Below the pieces are notes generated by a model. It worked only from the letters and a program-made list of their open reading frames with translations, was not told where the DNA came from and made no database searches. 64,000 bases of DNA from Branchiostoma belcheri (taxonomy: Eukaryota > Chordata > Leptocardii > Amphioxiformes > Branchiostomatidae), in assembly GCF_001625305.1 (NCBI RefSeq), contig NW_017803379.1, positions 636,801 through 700,800 on the forward strand. The letters are read 5' to 3'. The translations under genes were made by a program, and so were the position numbers. Shown here one piece after another: positions 1-11,870 of this stretch. Position 1 is the first letter of the stretch; every line of letters begins with the position of its first letter.

Positions 1-420
1 CGCGGCGCTTCAGGGTTCAGGAAAAACTCGGCTTCCGGAATTTGGCACTGTCGAGCAGCGGTTCTCTGACGCAGTTTAGTCCGCCATCGTCATGTTTGAA
101 ATACCAACGATCCCGGATAGAGTGACTCCACCAGGAGAACCCCTCTTCACATGAGTCACTTCCTCCTTTTCAAAAGGCTGGTGCGTCCAATGAATTCCTC
201 CCTCCAAAAGCAGCACTTTTCCAATCCGAACATGCTAGTTACGCGCAACATTCACCCAACAATATGGCTTTTATGATACAACAATTAGATGGTCGTGAGA
301 CTGCAACCATATGATATCATCGACTAAAAATAGGTATGTATAAAAAGGAATTGTTTACTGACCTATAAAAGAACTGTAAAGTAAATACAACAGCCAAATG
401 TGGCCATGTAGAGCGACGTG

Positions 421-459
421 ATTGGTCAATAATTTAGTCACGTGATCAAATAGTCCAAC
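421..459 (+). promoter_or_regulatory. SRA1: SRA1 proximal promoter elements
   Basis: An inverted CCAAT box (ATTGG) lies at 421-425 and a palindromic E-box TCACGTGA at 438-445, directly before the first ATG at 460. No TATA box is seen, which fits a housekeeping gene. The rest of 1-420 holds nothing I can recognise. The role of these sites is inferred from position only. Confidence 0.4.
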
Positions 460-2694
460 ATGGCAGCCACCAGGCCCGGTAAGTCCGGAATTTCTTTGCA
501 AAATTTGGTTGTATAAAAGTAAATATTGCTGTAATGTCGCATTTTTCGTGGATTCTTGACCAACAGCTTCCTTATGGCGAAATTGGGCAGGATATTTTGC
601 CTGATAATCTTGTTAAACACGTAATTCCGATAGTTGACAATGGCAGTTTTACATACGTGGCAAAACCGGGAGGGAGGGGGGCACTTCCGGGTTAAATGTC
701 CTGACAGTCACAGTGGTTATGATATCACAATTAAATGAGTTGTATGTACACTTCGTTAATTTCTCACTTACTGAACGAAAAAAGCTTTTAGTCCAACATA
801 CGTATAACAGATTCCTAATCTTACTTTGATAAACTGACAGGAAACCCAGACCGAGGCTGGAATGACCCGCCCATGTTCATGTACGATGCCCAAAACAAGG
901 CGCAGGAGTCACCAAGGAGGGCACTTCCGACAAAACGTGTGGCATTCCCTCAGGGTGCACCTCCACAACCTGCAAGTAAGAGCCTACTACTCAAATACTA
1001 GCAAAGAGTTATGTTAGAATTGTTTACAATCAAACGCTACGCTTTTCTGCTGGATTCTATTAATTTTTGACACCTAAACAGTTTACTGGCATAATTTTTG
1101 CACCCATCGCTTGGACTAATAGTAATACTATCTTTGACTATTAGTTAAGTACTAGCATTATTTACATCTATTACATTTAAAATTCTACCCTTGCCATGTT
1201 CTGTTTTATTGCAGATGCCCCAATTGCACCCCCTGCAATACCACCAACAGGAGAAGTCCCAATAAGGGCACCACCAAAACTATCAACTTCCCCTCCAGAC
1301 TCCATCCTGTTCACCCCTCCAGATGGTACAGTCCCGAGTGGTTCCCCTACAGGGCCTGTCCTCATGCCCCCTGTGACTGACACGGCCCTCCCCCCACCCC
1401 CCTCCCTCGGACCTACCTTACCTGTTGTCGTCAATGGACCTCTCTTATTCAACCCCAACAGCCCTCAAGTCCTAGGTACGTCCTCTGATTCCGCGAAGAC
1501 GGCTCCAGACAAAGCTGAGGAGATGATCAAGGAACGTGCAAGTCATGATGACAAAGATCTTTGCAGGAGGAGTGTCGAAAGTCTTAGGAACACCTTACAT
1601 GCAGTCAGTGATCTTGGAGTGGAAGTGAGTTTGTACTTTAGCCTGTATACTTTTTTTCCTTCTTTCCAGAGTATCTAGAAAAAAATTGAAGAAAGCCACA
1701 ACTCTTTTAGAAGAAGATGGTGTCTTAACCTTGCTTTTTACAGAATTCTTGTCCTTGATCCAAGTTATATTTCAATCATTTTCATAATTTCCTGTGGTTA
1801 ATAGTCTTTGTTTTATCCCAGCAAAGAGTGTGTGATGAGGTGGGCAGGAAGCTGATGATGCTGGAGAACATGTGGACAGCAGGGAAACTGTCCAGGCCAG
1901 TCCAGGTGTACACTGATGTCCTGGCTACAGGTGGGTTAACAATCAGTTCTTTTGTGGTTGTTGTTATTTTTCAGGGAGAGGGGGATACTGAGTACTAGTG
2001 GAAAAATGACAAGTCAGGAGACATTTTTTATGTCGATCAGATTTGTTTAATAAAATAGATAAGTCAACAAGATAGTGAAGCATGCATGAGTGAAGCTTTT
2101 AAGAGATATTTCATCAGTCAAATTGTTCCGTCTCTCATTTTCCACAGCCCTGAGTGACCGTGACTGTGACCTGGCCCATGACATGCACCTGAAGCTCATG
2201 TTGGACCACGTTTCTGAGGTAGAGTGTATATATAATACATGTATTAGTACACTGTTTTCATTATTTTCAAAGCTTCCAAACATTGCATAAAAAATATCAT
2301 TCTATTATTTAGCAGTATGAAAAGGTTTTACAATTTTTTTGTCTTTGTGTTTTTAGATTAAAGAAAACAAGTTACTGGAATTTGGAAATATACAAAGAAA
2401 TGAAAACGCAGAATCTTTTCTATCATACAGGTCAGGCAGTGGATGGTGGGAGTGAAACGGCTGATCCAAGAAGCAAGAAACCTCCCTCCAAATCCAAGCA
2501 AGGCAGAAACAGTAGCTCAGGAAACAGAACACAGCCCAGATGTGAACAAAAAGGAAGAAAAGAAAGACAATACAGAAGTTGATGAGACAAAACTGGAGGA
2601 GCTCGCAATCAGTGACCAGACAGAGAAAGGAACAGAGAAAACAGACAATGAGATAGAAAGCTTTGAAGCAAACTCTACAATCAATGATTCATAA
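460..2694 (+). CDS. SRA1: Steroid receptor RNA activator 1 protein (6 coding exons)
   Basis: Exons are 460-478, 841-975, 1215-1624, 1822-1930, 2148-2218 and 2431-2694. All junctions are GT/AG and phase is kept, giving 335 residues. The N-terminus reads GNPDRGWNDPPMFMYD, matching the diagnostic RGWNDPP block of SRA1, followed by RRALPTKRVAFPQ. A proline-rich linker follows (exon 3). The C-terminal helical SRA1 domain shows QRVCDEVGRKL, MWTAGKLS, LDHVSEV and QWMVGVKRLI. In vertebrates the locus makes both a coactivator RNA and a protein that act with nuclear receptors. The amphioxus protein is about 100 residues longer than the human one, mainly in the Pro-rich linker and an acidic Lys/Glu tail. 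Start chosen because ATG 460 is in a good context and gives the conserved block in frame. Confidence 0.93.
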
Positions 2695-3780
2695 TAGAAA
2701 ATTGTATCTTGACAAACATCCTACATCAGACAGTGCAAAAGGCTTTCCACTGTTGAATGATTCAAAGACTGTTGTGCTCAAAAGCTTTTGTCACAGACCA
2801 CACCAATCTGATTCCTTCATTCTCAGATTTGAGAAATATAATGCTTAAACCATCTACTTTCATTTTGACCTCTTGTTGGATTTTTACTAATAAGTGCCAG
2901 AGGACCAAGGGAGTAAATTGGAGTGGTCTTAAAAACCAAAGGTCAGTTAAAAACTGTCAATTTCAGGGCAAATGTATGTGTAATGCATGTATCAGATATT
3001 TCCCCATCCTGTGATGATTTAACCCACTGTAATAGACTGCAAACTGTTTTAATTTTTGCGTCAATTGCATCATCTTGTGAGTTGTGAAATTATCAAATTA
3101 TTTTCAAACAGGCTGTCATGGGTGGCTATTGACATGTAGTTTATTTCTAAAAAGTTAACAGTATATGCTGATAATTTGTAAATGTGCAAAGTTATTTTTA
3201 TACTAGATAGTGTACAGTGTATTCAAAGTTACATGATTTTTGAGATCTGAAATTATGGCAAATGCGAAATGCTCTGTGGTGGTTGGGTTTTTTTGTGTAA
3301 CAAACTTTATATGACCACACTAAAATTTTAGATACAAGTAGGAACTCTCTCAAGACTATTTATTGATGATATTTCTAAACAAATAAGTACATTAAGTAAG
3401 CTGTGTTCTTTTAAAGACAAAGTCAGAACTGACATTTGCAATTCCTGTGTTTGATTTGCCAGTAAAGCCAATCATGATATTCTAGTTGTCTTCTGTGAAA
3501 CATAGCAGAATTTATCAGATAGGTTCCAGAGACAAGATAATTTTAGCCTCAAGTGATGTGTTTGAAAATTTTGCAGAAATATTAATAGGAAAAGGCTGAA
3601 TTACATTTGTACATCATTTGTACTCTTCTGAAAGAAGAGTTGCAATTAAGAATCAGAGGTAGCATTTTGTTTGTGCAATAGTCAAGTCTAACTTATAATC
3701 TTGCAATTTAATAGTGTTACATTAGTGTGCCAGTACTTCCCACTAGTACTAGTCAATAAAGGCATTGTTCCACAATTTTT
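2695..3780 (+). other. SRA1: SRA1 3' untranslated region with poly(A) signal
   Basis: AT-rich sequence without coding signal follows the SRA1 stop. A canonical AATAAA is at 3755-3760, so the transcript may end near 3780. The extent is inferred. Confidence 0.45.
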
Positions 3781-4006
3781 TAGAAATAGCTAATCATTTC
3801 AATGTGAAAAAAACTGCCTCTTGCATCTGTACCTGCTTCACTTTTAAATGGAATTGCCCATGCCTCTTCTGGAGGTCATGTTTAAGTGGATGTACATGTA
3901 TGGCATGTATGATGTGTATCCATACTGCACACTAAAATTCCTGTTTGGTGGGTCATCCCTGTATATAGTCTTCCATGTCCAAAAGGAGACGTGTAAAAGG
4001 ACTATA

Positions 4007-5461
4007 ACCTTCAACCTGCTAATGGATACCCTCAAACAGTGCAGATTTACTGCTGAAACTTTTAAAGGTTACCTTGGCAGAGAGAAGGTTAAGAGAGACC
4101 ATGAATTACCTGTGTAGGCTCCTTTTTGTCAGGGTAACAATTCTTGTGAATTTTGGATGAACAGTTTTGATGACATGGAACCAGATAGAAAATGTGAATT
4201 TTTCAGTCCAGTGTTTTAAAGATGTAACAACTTTGATGTTTCAATATTGGGCTCCCTAGGTATAACCATGTTATTTTAACTCCATGGTATAACCAACATT
4301 GTTCCTCCTATTATATTACAGCATGGAAATAAAAGCAATCATTGAATATGAGAATGAAAATAAAATCTTGTCATTTCACAGTAAAAAGTACAGATGTATG
4401 GTGCATTACTTGCATTTAACTTCACTTACTGCCACAGTTTTTCTGAACATAGTTGAAAACTGGTACATTTGTATATCTTAAAATGTACTTAAAAGAATGC
4501 AAGTGAGGCATTCTTTTGGAAAGTTTCCAGAGCAGCTTCTTGTATGACTGATGTGCACTTCATCTTGTACTGCTACAATGATATACACTTGGGAGTTTCT
4601 CCTTCTTGACGGATGAGTTGGAAAACTTTCGAGAACAACTTAAAACAAGTTCGACGGAAAAGTCTGGGAAGAGCTACCCTCGGTGGCCAATTATGGAGTT
4701 TTTCTTTGCCAAATTATGGAGTTTTTTTTTTTGCCCAATTAGGCCACACCAATTTAATTTCTTGGTTAACGGATTTTTCTAGAAAAATAATGGAGCGGGC
4801 GGGCGAAAAAAATAAAAACAGGCCTAGGCATCCTATTATGGCCCAAAATGGTACAATAGGAGCCATGAAGTCAACACACCAAGCTGGTTCAAAATTAAAA
4901 CAATGAATTTTGAACTTTTAATGGTAGCACTGCATCGAAAGATGGAATGACCGTAACAAGTAGTAAGAAAAGGACTGTTTTCAACTGTTCAGGGCAAAAT
5001 ATGAGCATTTTGCAGTTGATTCTGAATTTTTATTTTTATTTGCAAATCAGAAAAAAATGAAGAGGCGAATCCGTTAACCAAGAAATTAAATTTGTGTGGC
5101 CTTATGGAGTTTGTCTTTGCCCAAAGCCATGCAAGGGCATCATTTACTGTCTCTATGGAATCCTGATTGCAGACTTAGTTACCGTTCACCTCTAAGAAAG
5201 GAGACTGATTACAAACAGAGACGTCCTAACAGGAGCTCAGGATTCTTTGTCTCTAGTAGTGATCACCTGAGCATTTTAATGTGGAAAGCACATCTGTCTT
5301 CCCTTCTGGTCTAGCCTGGTGCCAACTGTTACACACTCTTTCAGAGTCCAGAACAACTGTAGAGCTCTCTCCTATAGGAAACAAAAAGAGTATGAGTATG
5401 TAGCACACATGAAAGTTTTTAACTTGCAATTAAGCAGGTACCAAATGAATGCAAAAACTCC
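4007..5461. repeat. Duplicated segment, copy A (probable haplotype copy)
   Basis: This segment recurs almost base for base at 5482-6551, in the same orientation, with the two copies separated only by an N gap. Differences are scattered substitutions and small indels, plus one 360-bp insertion in copy A (4742-5101). No coding region is convincing in either copy. The layout suggests two alleles placed in series by the assembler rather than a true tandem duplication. Confidence 0.85.
4742..5101. mobile_element. Harbinger-like MITE, present in copy A only
   Basis: The 360-bp insert starts GGCCACACC and ends with its inverse. Its two 34-bp terminal inverted repeats differ at one base. It is flanked on both sides by TTA (4739-4741 and 5102-5104), a 3-bp target duplication. 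Copy B at about 6205 lacks the insert. A 3-bp TTA/TWA duplication and GG-starting termini fit PIF/Harbinger elements. It has no coding capacity, so it would be non-autonomous. Confidence 0.85.
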
Positions 5462-5481
5462 NNNNNNNNNNNNNNNNNNNN
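5462..5481. other. Assembly gap (20 N)
   Basis: Twenty Ns join the two near-identical copies 4007-5461 and 5482-6551. The round number suggests a placeholder of unknown true size. Confidence 0.98.
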
Positions 5482-6551
5482 ACCTTCAACCTGCTAATGG
5501 ATACCCTCAAACAGTGCAGATTTACTGCTGAAACTTTTAAAGGTTACCTTGGCAGAGAGAAGGTTAAGAGAGACCATGAATTACCTATGTAGGCTCCTTT
5601 TTGTCAGGGTAACAATTGTTGTGAATTTTGGATGAACAGTTTTGATGACATGGAACCAGATAGAAAATGGTGAATTTTTCAGTCCAATGTTTTAAAGATG
5701 TAACAACTTTGATGTTTCAATATTGGGCTCCCTAGGTATAACCATGTTATTTTAACTCCATGGTATAACCATCATTGTCCCTCCTATTATATTACAGCAT
5801 GGAAATTAAAGTAATCATTGAATATGAGAATGAAAATAAAATCTTGTTATTTCACATTAAAAAGAACATATGTACATGTATGGTGCATTACTTTACTTCA
5901 CTTACTGCCACAGTTTTTCTGTACATAGTTGAAAACTGGTACATTTGTATATCTTAAAATGTACTTAAAAGAATGCAAGTGAGGCATTCTTTTGGAAAGT
6001 TTCCAGTGCAGCTTCTTGTATGACTGATGTGCACTTCATCTTGTACTGCTACAATGATATACACTTGGGAGTTTCTCCTTCTTGACGGATGAGTTGGAAA
6101 ACTTTTGAGAACAACTTAAAACAAGTTCGATGGAAAAGTCTAGGAAGAGCTACCCTCGGTGCCCAATTATGGAGTTTTTCTTTGCCAAATTATGGAGTTT
6201 TTCTTTGCCCAAAGCCATGCAAGGGCATCATTTACTGTCTCTATGGAATCCTGATTGCAGACTTAGTTACCGTTCACCTCTAAGAAAGGAGACTGATTAC
6301 AAACAGAGAAGTCCTAACAGGAGCTCAGGATTCTTTGTCTCTAGTAGTGATCACCTGAGCTTTTTAATGTGGAAAGCACATCTGTCTTCCCTTCTGGTCT
6401 AGCCTGGTGCCAACTGTTACACACTCTTTCAGAGTCCAGAACAACTGTAGAGCTCTCTCCTATAGGAAACAAAAAGAGTATGAGTATGTAGCACACATGA
6501 AAGTTTTTAACTTGCAATTAAGCAGGTACCAAATGAATGCAAAATACTCCT
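5482..6551. repeat. Duplicated segment, copy B
   Basis: Second copy of 4007-5461 without the MITE. It abuts the last visible exon of the FAM120B-like gene (6698-6906), so the missing terminal exon(s) of that gene may have been lost at this misjoined spot. Confidence 0.85.
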
Positions 6552-6697
6552 CCCACTAGGACATTGAAGCTGTATTTTACATGTACAGTACGTTGCTTCT
6601 TCACATTTCTGTTCCTTATTGCCTGAGTGTATACTAGTAGTATAAACCTAGGCCTGCTAACTGAATTAACGATGAAGTACCTGTATTTTATACTCAC

Positions 6698-9600
6698 ATC
6701 ATGATCACATAGAGCTCTGACATCTGCCCCACCCTCTGCCATCAGATACTTGTAGTTGAACAGCTTTCCATCAAAGTAGTTCCAGGGCACACCATCCTGC
6801 ACCGTGATTGGCCAGCCACAGGCACAGTCAGCCGAATAGGGAGTAGCTTACACCCTTGAGGAACACTGCAGCAAGATGGACTGGGCGGGGTGCAACTCTC
6901 GGTACCTGAAACAAAGATCCACAGGTATTAAAGAATCAGTACAGCTATGTATGTTCCTCAATTTGGAATTATTCACATATATTCATCATAACTTGTTACA
7001 CAAGGCCCCATAGGTAGCCTGAATAAATGCCTGATTTTGGAAAGTAAACAATGTGTTTTTACTCGAAAAATTACCCTCAAAATCGGAGTTTAAAGGCGTA
7101 TAACTTCCTAAAAATGCAGAATAGCGGCAAAAAATCTATTGTGTTGTGATTACTGTGGCATGTTTTGTCTACAAACCAATTTTTCGCCGAGAATTATTGA
7201 TGTTTGATATTTTTTCCCGGCCCTTTGGATTTCGTACCAAGGCACGAGGTCCATTTTGATGACGTCACTTGGTCACGTGATTACACCAAGAAAGCTACTC
7301 ATACAGACTTGCTATCATACATCAAAATAAACTTTGGTTATTGCAGATTAAAAAAATCTATGGTAGCACTGGTCCGTCTTGGTGGTACAAAAAACGGTCT
7401 CGGCCCATGGACTAATATATGTATATACATGTACTTCACCTAGTAAAAATATGACTTGCAGTAAATGGAACTACAATGTACTAGTAATATCCATTCTTTG
7501 AACCAAATTTACCAATATCAGGGTTCTAAAACAACGAAAAGTTTTTGTGACTTGAAGCATGGATAAATACACTGCATTCATCAGATGACATGGTCATGTG
7601 GTGACAACAAGTTTATATAGGGGAAGAATGGGGGAGGGGGGTAACACATGCTATCTACTTGCAGACCATTTCCTATACTACAGGGGGTTCTTGAACAGTT
7701 AGAATTTGTACCTTTAATCCTTGCAGCCTTTCAACATCTTGGGCAAAGGGTACCACAGCTTGAGCCAGGAAGGCGTCCACCTCCCATTCCTGTAATGTTA
7801 ACATGTGTTTCACCATGTAGTGGAGTACCAAACACAGGATGATGTAGTGTGGTTCAGGTTTTACACATTCCAGTAGACTAACACAGTCCATACAGGCAAA
7901 GAAGGTCTGCAGACGGAGGTGTTGGGCCTGTGGTCCGACGGGGGAAAACCACAGCATTGAAAGGGGCGGAGTCCCTCCTGAAAATGAACAACACAACCTA
8001 GTTTAGCACATCGAAAGGGTAAGGGTAGAATGGTCCTCTATAGGGTGTTGACACTCACATGGTATTTTGTCCACCATGCTTGATGGCCACTTTGACAGGT
8101 AGGTTTGTATTTACCTGTATGACTAGTATTACAGTCATGTAATGATGACATTATAAACATGGAAATCTATACGACTACAGATTCAACCCAAGAGCATGGC
8201 AAATGATGTCACATGCGAACACCATGGCTGTCACCTTGTGTTATTTTACATGTATAGGACTGGTACTACAAGTCTTATCAATGGTCCATTAGGTAATGGT
8301 ATTTACATGTACCTGGTAGGTCCAGTGGTATAGCAGTTACAACATCAGGATGGGTCAAAGTGTTTCCTCTGTATGGACACCACTCCTTCACTGCATTCTT
8401 TCCAACAACAGGTCTGCAACTGAACATATAACACACTAGTTACTTCTTAAATGTTGCCTGTGTGTATAAACTGTTTTTGTCTGTTTATTTCATGCTTGAA
8501 GTCACAATCCATAATTGACAAGGAGAAACTATCATGTATTGTTGTGTAAGAAACAGGAGGAGCCAGTAAAAACCCCACTGGTCCCGGGCCGGGGTTCGAA
8601 CCCACGACCAAACCCGGGCACCAGTCCACAGGCAGACACTCTAACCTCTCCGCTAAAAGGTCTAGACCCTTTTGCCGGATCTGTTGGTAGCGCCTATAAA
8701 CCCCCCACTGTTACACTACTCCCCCTTTTCTTTTTAAGATTCGTCCTCGAATCTTCCGAATTCGACATCCCTGGAGCGGCACTCTTTGCCAGAACTCCCA
8801 GGGCCGGTGTGGGAACCACTGTAAGAAACAGGAGGAGCCAGTAAAAACCCCACTGGTCCCGGGCCGGGGTTTGAACCCACGACCAAACCCGGGCACCAGT
8901 CCACAGGCAGACACTCTAACCTCTCCGCTAAAAGGTCTAGACCCTTTTGCCAGATCTGTTGGTAGCGCCTATAAACCCCCCACTGTTACACTTGCAATCT
9001 TGAATTCTTGGTTTTAAACTTTGAAATCTTCCTTCACCTGTTAAATGAGTCAGCTTGTGTACTTCCCTGAGGTAGTTGGTCTCCCACGGCCGTTGATGAA
9101 ACGTCTGTATGAAACCTTCTATCTCTGTGGCCAGGCAATGAGAGTGGAGTGGAAAACCTTGGAGCCAGAAGGACAGGTCTCTGGGGCATTCTAGGAGTCA
9201 CTACTGATCTGCTACTGTTTCTTTCACTTGGCATTTCACTGTCGGAGCCAACTCCATAGAGAACTGCATACATTCTCTGTCGAATTGGACGAAACAGTAC
9301 AGAAGAAGAGGGAATGTCTGTGCTAGTTTCGTCTTCCATTGCCACACTACTATCTGTCTCAGCCGAGATGAGGATGTTGTAGATCTGTGCAATGTTGTCT
9401 GAATTCAGATGCCTTTCCCGAGCTAACTGGAGAACCTTGGTGTCAACCCTAGGCCTGACCTCTTCCACATCCACTTCAAGAGTGATCTCTTCATCCCCAC
9501 TCATCTGCCTGCAGTTCCGTTTTGCGCCAAAAGGTGGCAGTGCATGTGGAGAACAATTCTGCATGTACATGTACCAAGGTAAGGGGTCCCCAGGTAACAG

Positions 9601-10991
9601 GTACATTCTGGCACCTTCCTCCATCCTCAACCATTTGTCGGGTTCATTGGGAAACACATCTCGTGCAATGTCCCGTATTGTTGTCCCCTGTGGGATTGTT
9701 TGCATGTATCTGGAAACTGCCATCACAACATCCTCTACTCGAGGGAACCTAGCATTAGCAGGCACTCCTACTTGCCTCCTCTTAAAAGACTCTAACTCAG
9801 TGGACTTGATTATATCATTCCCCATAAGACACGAGAACAGTGGTAAGTCTTCTAAGCCAATCTGCAGTCGATAGCACAACCTTTCCCTAGAGTACTGTAC
9901 AGTGGTCAAGGTAGATATATCCAGATTGTTGCTAGAATAGAAGGGAACAGTGTTGAAGATGACAAAATCAGTGTCTTGGCCAAGGATCCCGAAACATGGA
10001 TACTTCATACAGTATTCAGCTATTTCTATATCTGCTTCTTTAGTGGTGTTCAATACGTACGCACCCAAACTTTTTAGGGCGAATCTAGTCAGCATTCCCA
10101 AGCTGACTGGCATCTGGAAGAGGTCATCTGAAGGCTGGGTGCCATGTTTCTTGATGTGACTGAAAACTGTGACCACGTCTCTGGCAGACTGCTGCCTGCG
10201 TTTCACCCATTCTGCACGTTTGGACTTTTCCACGACCCCGTCAAAGATGAACACAAGGTCAATGCCAGCAGTTCTGAACGACTGGAGGAATTGGCGAAGC
10301 TCCTCGTAGTATTCTCTCCACTGCCCTCCATAGACCCATGGAAGATCTGGAAAATAAGACAGTCCACCAACTGAAGAATGATAACTCTTCATTTGCTAAT
10401 AAAAAACATAATAGTTTTCTTAATTTCACAACCCAGTTTTTATCTCTGATGAAGCTAAGAAATGTTCAATTCATTACTAGCAACCTGATGCAACTATTAT
10501 GGAGGATAATGTTTGTCTGTGTCTTTTTTGTTTGTTTGTTTGTTTATGTTTGTTTGTTTATATTTGTAATGAATACACCTTAAGGAGGAACACAAAAGCT
10601 TTGTACAGGACTGATTGCTTTGATCCACTTACAGCTAGGCATACCCCTACTCTTATCAATAATAAGTATAGTGGGGGTGGTTCTCTCACCAATAGACCAG
10701 TCTTATTCTTGATGCCTACTCCAATGCAAAGGACTACATTTCATTTCCAGTAGCATGCAAGTCAGGTGAGGATCATAGTCAAATCTCAAACCTTATTCAT
10801 CCCTAGCCCAACCATGTGGAAAACTCACCTCTATTGTAGAGTTTTCTTAGACAGCCTAATCCGTCCACCACCATGACCGGCCTGGTGCCATGTTGTCTGT
10901 GGTACTGCCTGGCTAACTCTGACAGGTTCACCTTCACACAGGCTTCAGGACAGTGCCTCTCCAGGTACGTCTGCAGACCACGTACTCCCAT
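6698..10991 (-). CDS. FAM120B: FAM120B-like (constitutive coactivator of PPARG-like) protein, 3' end incomplete, one frame break
   Basis: Exons in transcript order are 10829-10991, 9038-10346, 8313-8419, 7712-7977 and 6698-6906, with phase kept. The protein opens MGVRGLQTYLE, the FAM120 form of the XPG N-terminal domain. XPG-type acidic residues are visible in VVDG, IFDG, TKEADIE and GQDTDF, and WVYGGQWREYY matches the family. The C-terminal part has VVGKNAVKEWCPYRGN, then PGGTPPLSMLW, and last DGVPWNYFDGKLFNYKYL. In the last exon an in-frame TGA (6829-6831) interrupts the frame; the conserved CACGW...FDGKLF block follows in the +1 frame. No arginine/glycine-rich C-terminal exon was found before 6698. 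FAM120 proteins are nuclear or RNA-binding cofactors; the exact human paralogue (A, B or C) is not settled. Confidence 0.85.
8545..8990 (-). mobile_element. TRIM-like mini LTR retrotransposon with tRNA-like LTRs
   Basis: Two 171-bp direct repeats (8545-8715 and 8820-8990) bracket a 104-bp core. I noticed only about two base differences between them. Each repeat begins TGTAA and ends TTACA, the TG...CA form of an LTR. Read on the minus strand, a TGG-starting primer-site-like stretch begins one base inside the first LTR, and a purine run (AAAAAGAAAAGGGGGAG) lies beside the second LTR. No protein is encoded. The flanking bases gttg/cttg match only roughly, so no clean target duplication is seen. 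The element sits in the intron between FAM120B-like exons 2 and 3, in the same orientation as the gene. Confidence 0.75.
8566..8665 (-). other. tRNA-like pol III unit inside LTR copy 1
   Basis: On the minus strand an A box TAGCGGAGAGG (plus 8645-8655) is followed 42 bases later by a perfect B box GGTTCGAACCC (plus 8592-8602). A T5 run, the usual pol III stop, follows at plus 8566-8570. Spacing is that of a tRNA gene. A full cloverleaf is not convincing, so this is tRNA-derived rather than a working tRNA. The second LTR (8820-8990) has the same unit with one change in the B box (GGTTCAAACCC). Confidence 0.7.
10527..10566. repeat. (TTTG)n microsatellite
   Basis: A run of GTTT units with two TTTA interruptions, in the first intron of the FAM120B-like gene. 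Confidence 0.85.
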
Positions 10992-11673
10992 CCTGGTTTA
11001 TCAACTCAGGTTCTCGTAACGTAATAGAGGTTACGGAATATGTTGAACTTCATTTTTTGCCTCATGTCTTAATTTTATCATATAGAAAGCACTTTTTTTA
11101 ATATCGGGGTTGAATGTTGGGAAAATTAAGCAGTGAACTGTATAAGACGGTTCTTACCGTGGTGTAAACTGAGTCTAAGTAAGTTGTGACGTGACTGTCA
11201 GATCTGTCTGAAATGGGGGAGGGGGGCATCCGTATTCCGGCGTACATAACAATTCTAAACGCACACAGGTGCGCAAGGATACCATGTGACCATGGCAGAT
11301 ACAGTCAGTGTTACGTGTATGTCAAAGTTACTCAAAAAAGTGTAGGTTTGTACATTTTTTAAACAATTTTCTTACCCAACTCACTCACGCGCGCCAAGAC
11401 GTACTGCACTCACTACACTTCCGGGTTTGCCGGGTAATACCATTCGATTCACAGGTGGAGGCAGGATAAGGATAGGAACAGATTATGTAAAAAAAAAACG
11501 GATTATATTTTTCTCTGTCCCCCGAAAATGATAGTTGAATCTTTGAGTATTGTTATATTAATTCTTGAATCATGAATACTGAAACTCGGGAATTAAAGGT
11601 GTAGTTATCTTGAGCAATATTACCACCCTACATTTAAATGGAAAGTCCGAAATGGTATCCGCTCTGAGCTCTG
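10992..11673. other. Intergenic, upstream of the FAM120B-like gene
   Basis: No gene seen. The sequence just above 10991 should hold the minus-strand promoter, but no TATA or CCAAT box stands out. Confidence 0.4.
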
Positions 11674-11682
11674 ACCGCACGC

Positions 11683-11870
11683 TACTCTTCAAGCAGAAGT
11701 TTGGGGTTGGGCTTGTTTTTGGCGTGTTTTTAGGCTTCTTATGGGGGTTTCGTTTTTCCACTGGAATCTTTTTCCGTGAAAAATATTCTAGTGCTAAAAG
11801 GAAACCCCCGATAAAAGGCCTAAAAACACACCAAAAATAAGCGCAAACCCAAACCTCTGCTTGGAGAGTA
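11683..11870. mobile_element. Fold-back MITE, diverged member of a 9-bp-TSD family
   Basis: The left half is an imperfect inverted copy of the right half, with arms of about 90 bp. The ends read TACTCTTCAAGCAGA and, inverted, TACTCTCCAAGCAGA. The flanks ACCGCACGC (11674-11682) and GCCACACGC (11871-11879) agree at 7 of 9 positions, the two differences being transitions, as in an aged 9-bp target duplication. Open frames on both strands here are only a result of the palindrome. Confidence 0.7.

Noticed and set aside
1177..1458. Minus-strand Gly-rich frame opposite SRA1 exon 3
   Set aside because: Shadow of the proline-rich SRA1 coding sequence on the other strand.
8515..8914. Open frames on both strands across the TRIM-like element
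   Set aside because: They arise from the duplicated LTRs and GC-rich tRNA-like sequence; no protein motif is present.
8545..8990. Two independent tRNA-derived SINE insertions
   Set aside because: Possible, but the equal 171-bp lengths, TG...CA ends, primer-site candidate and purine tract in the right places fit one LTR element better. Left as the main alternative.
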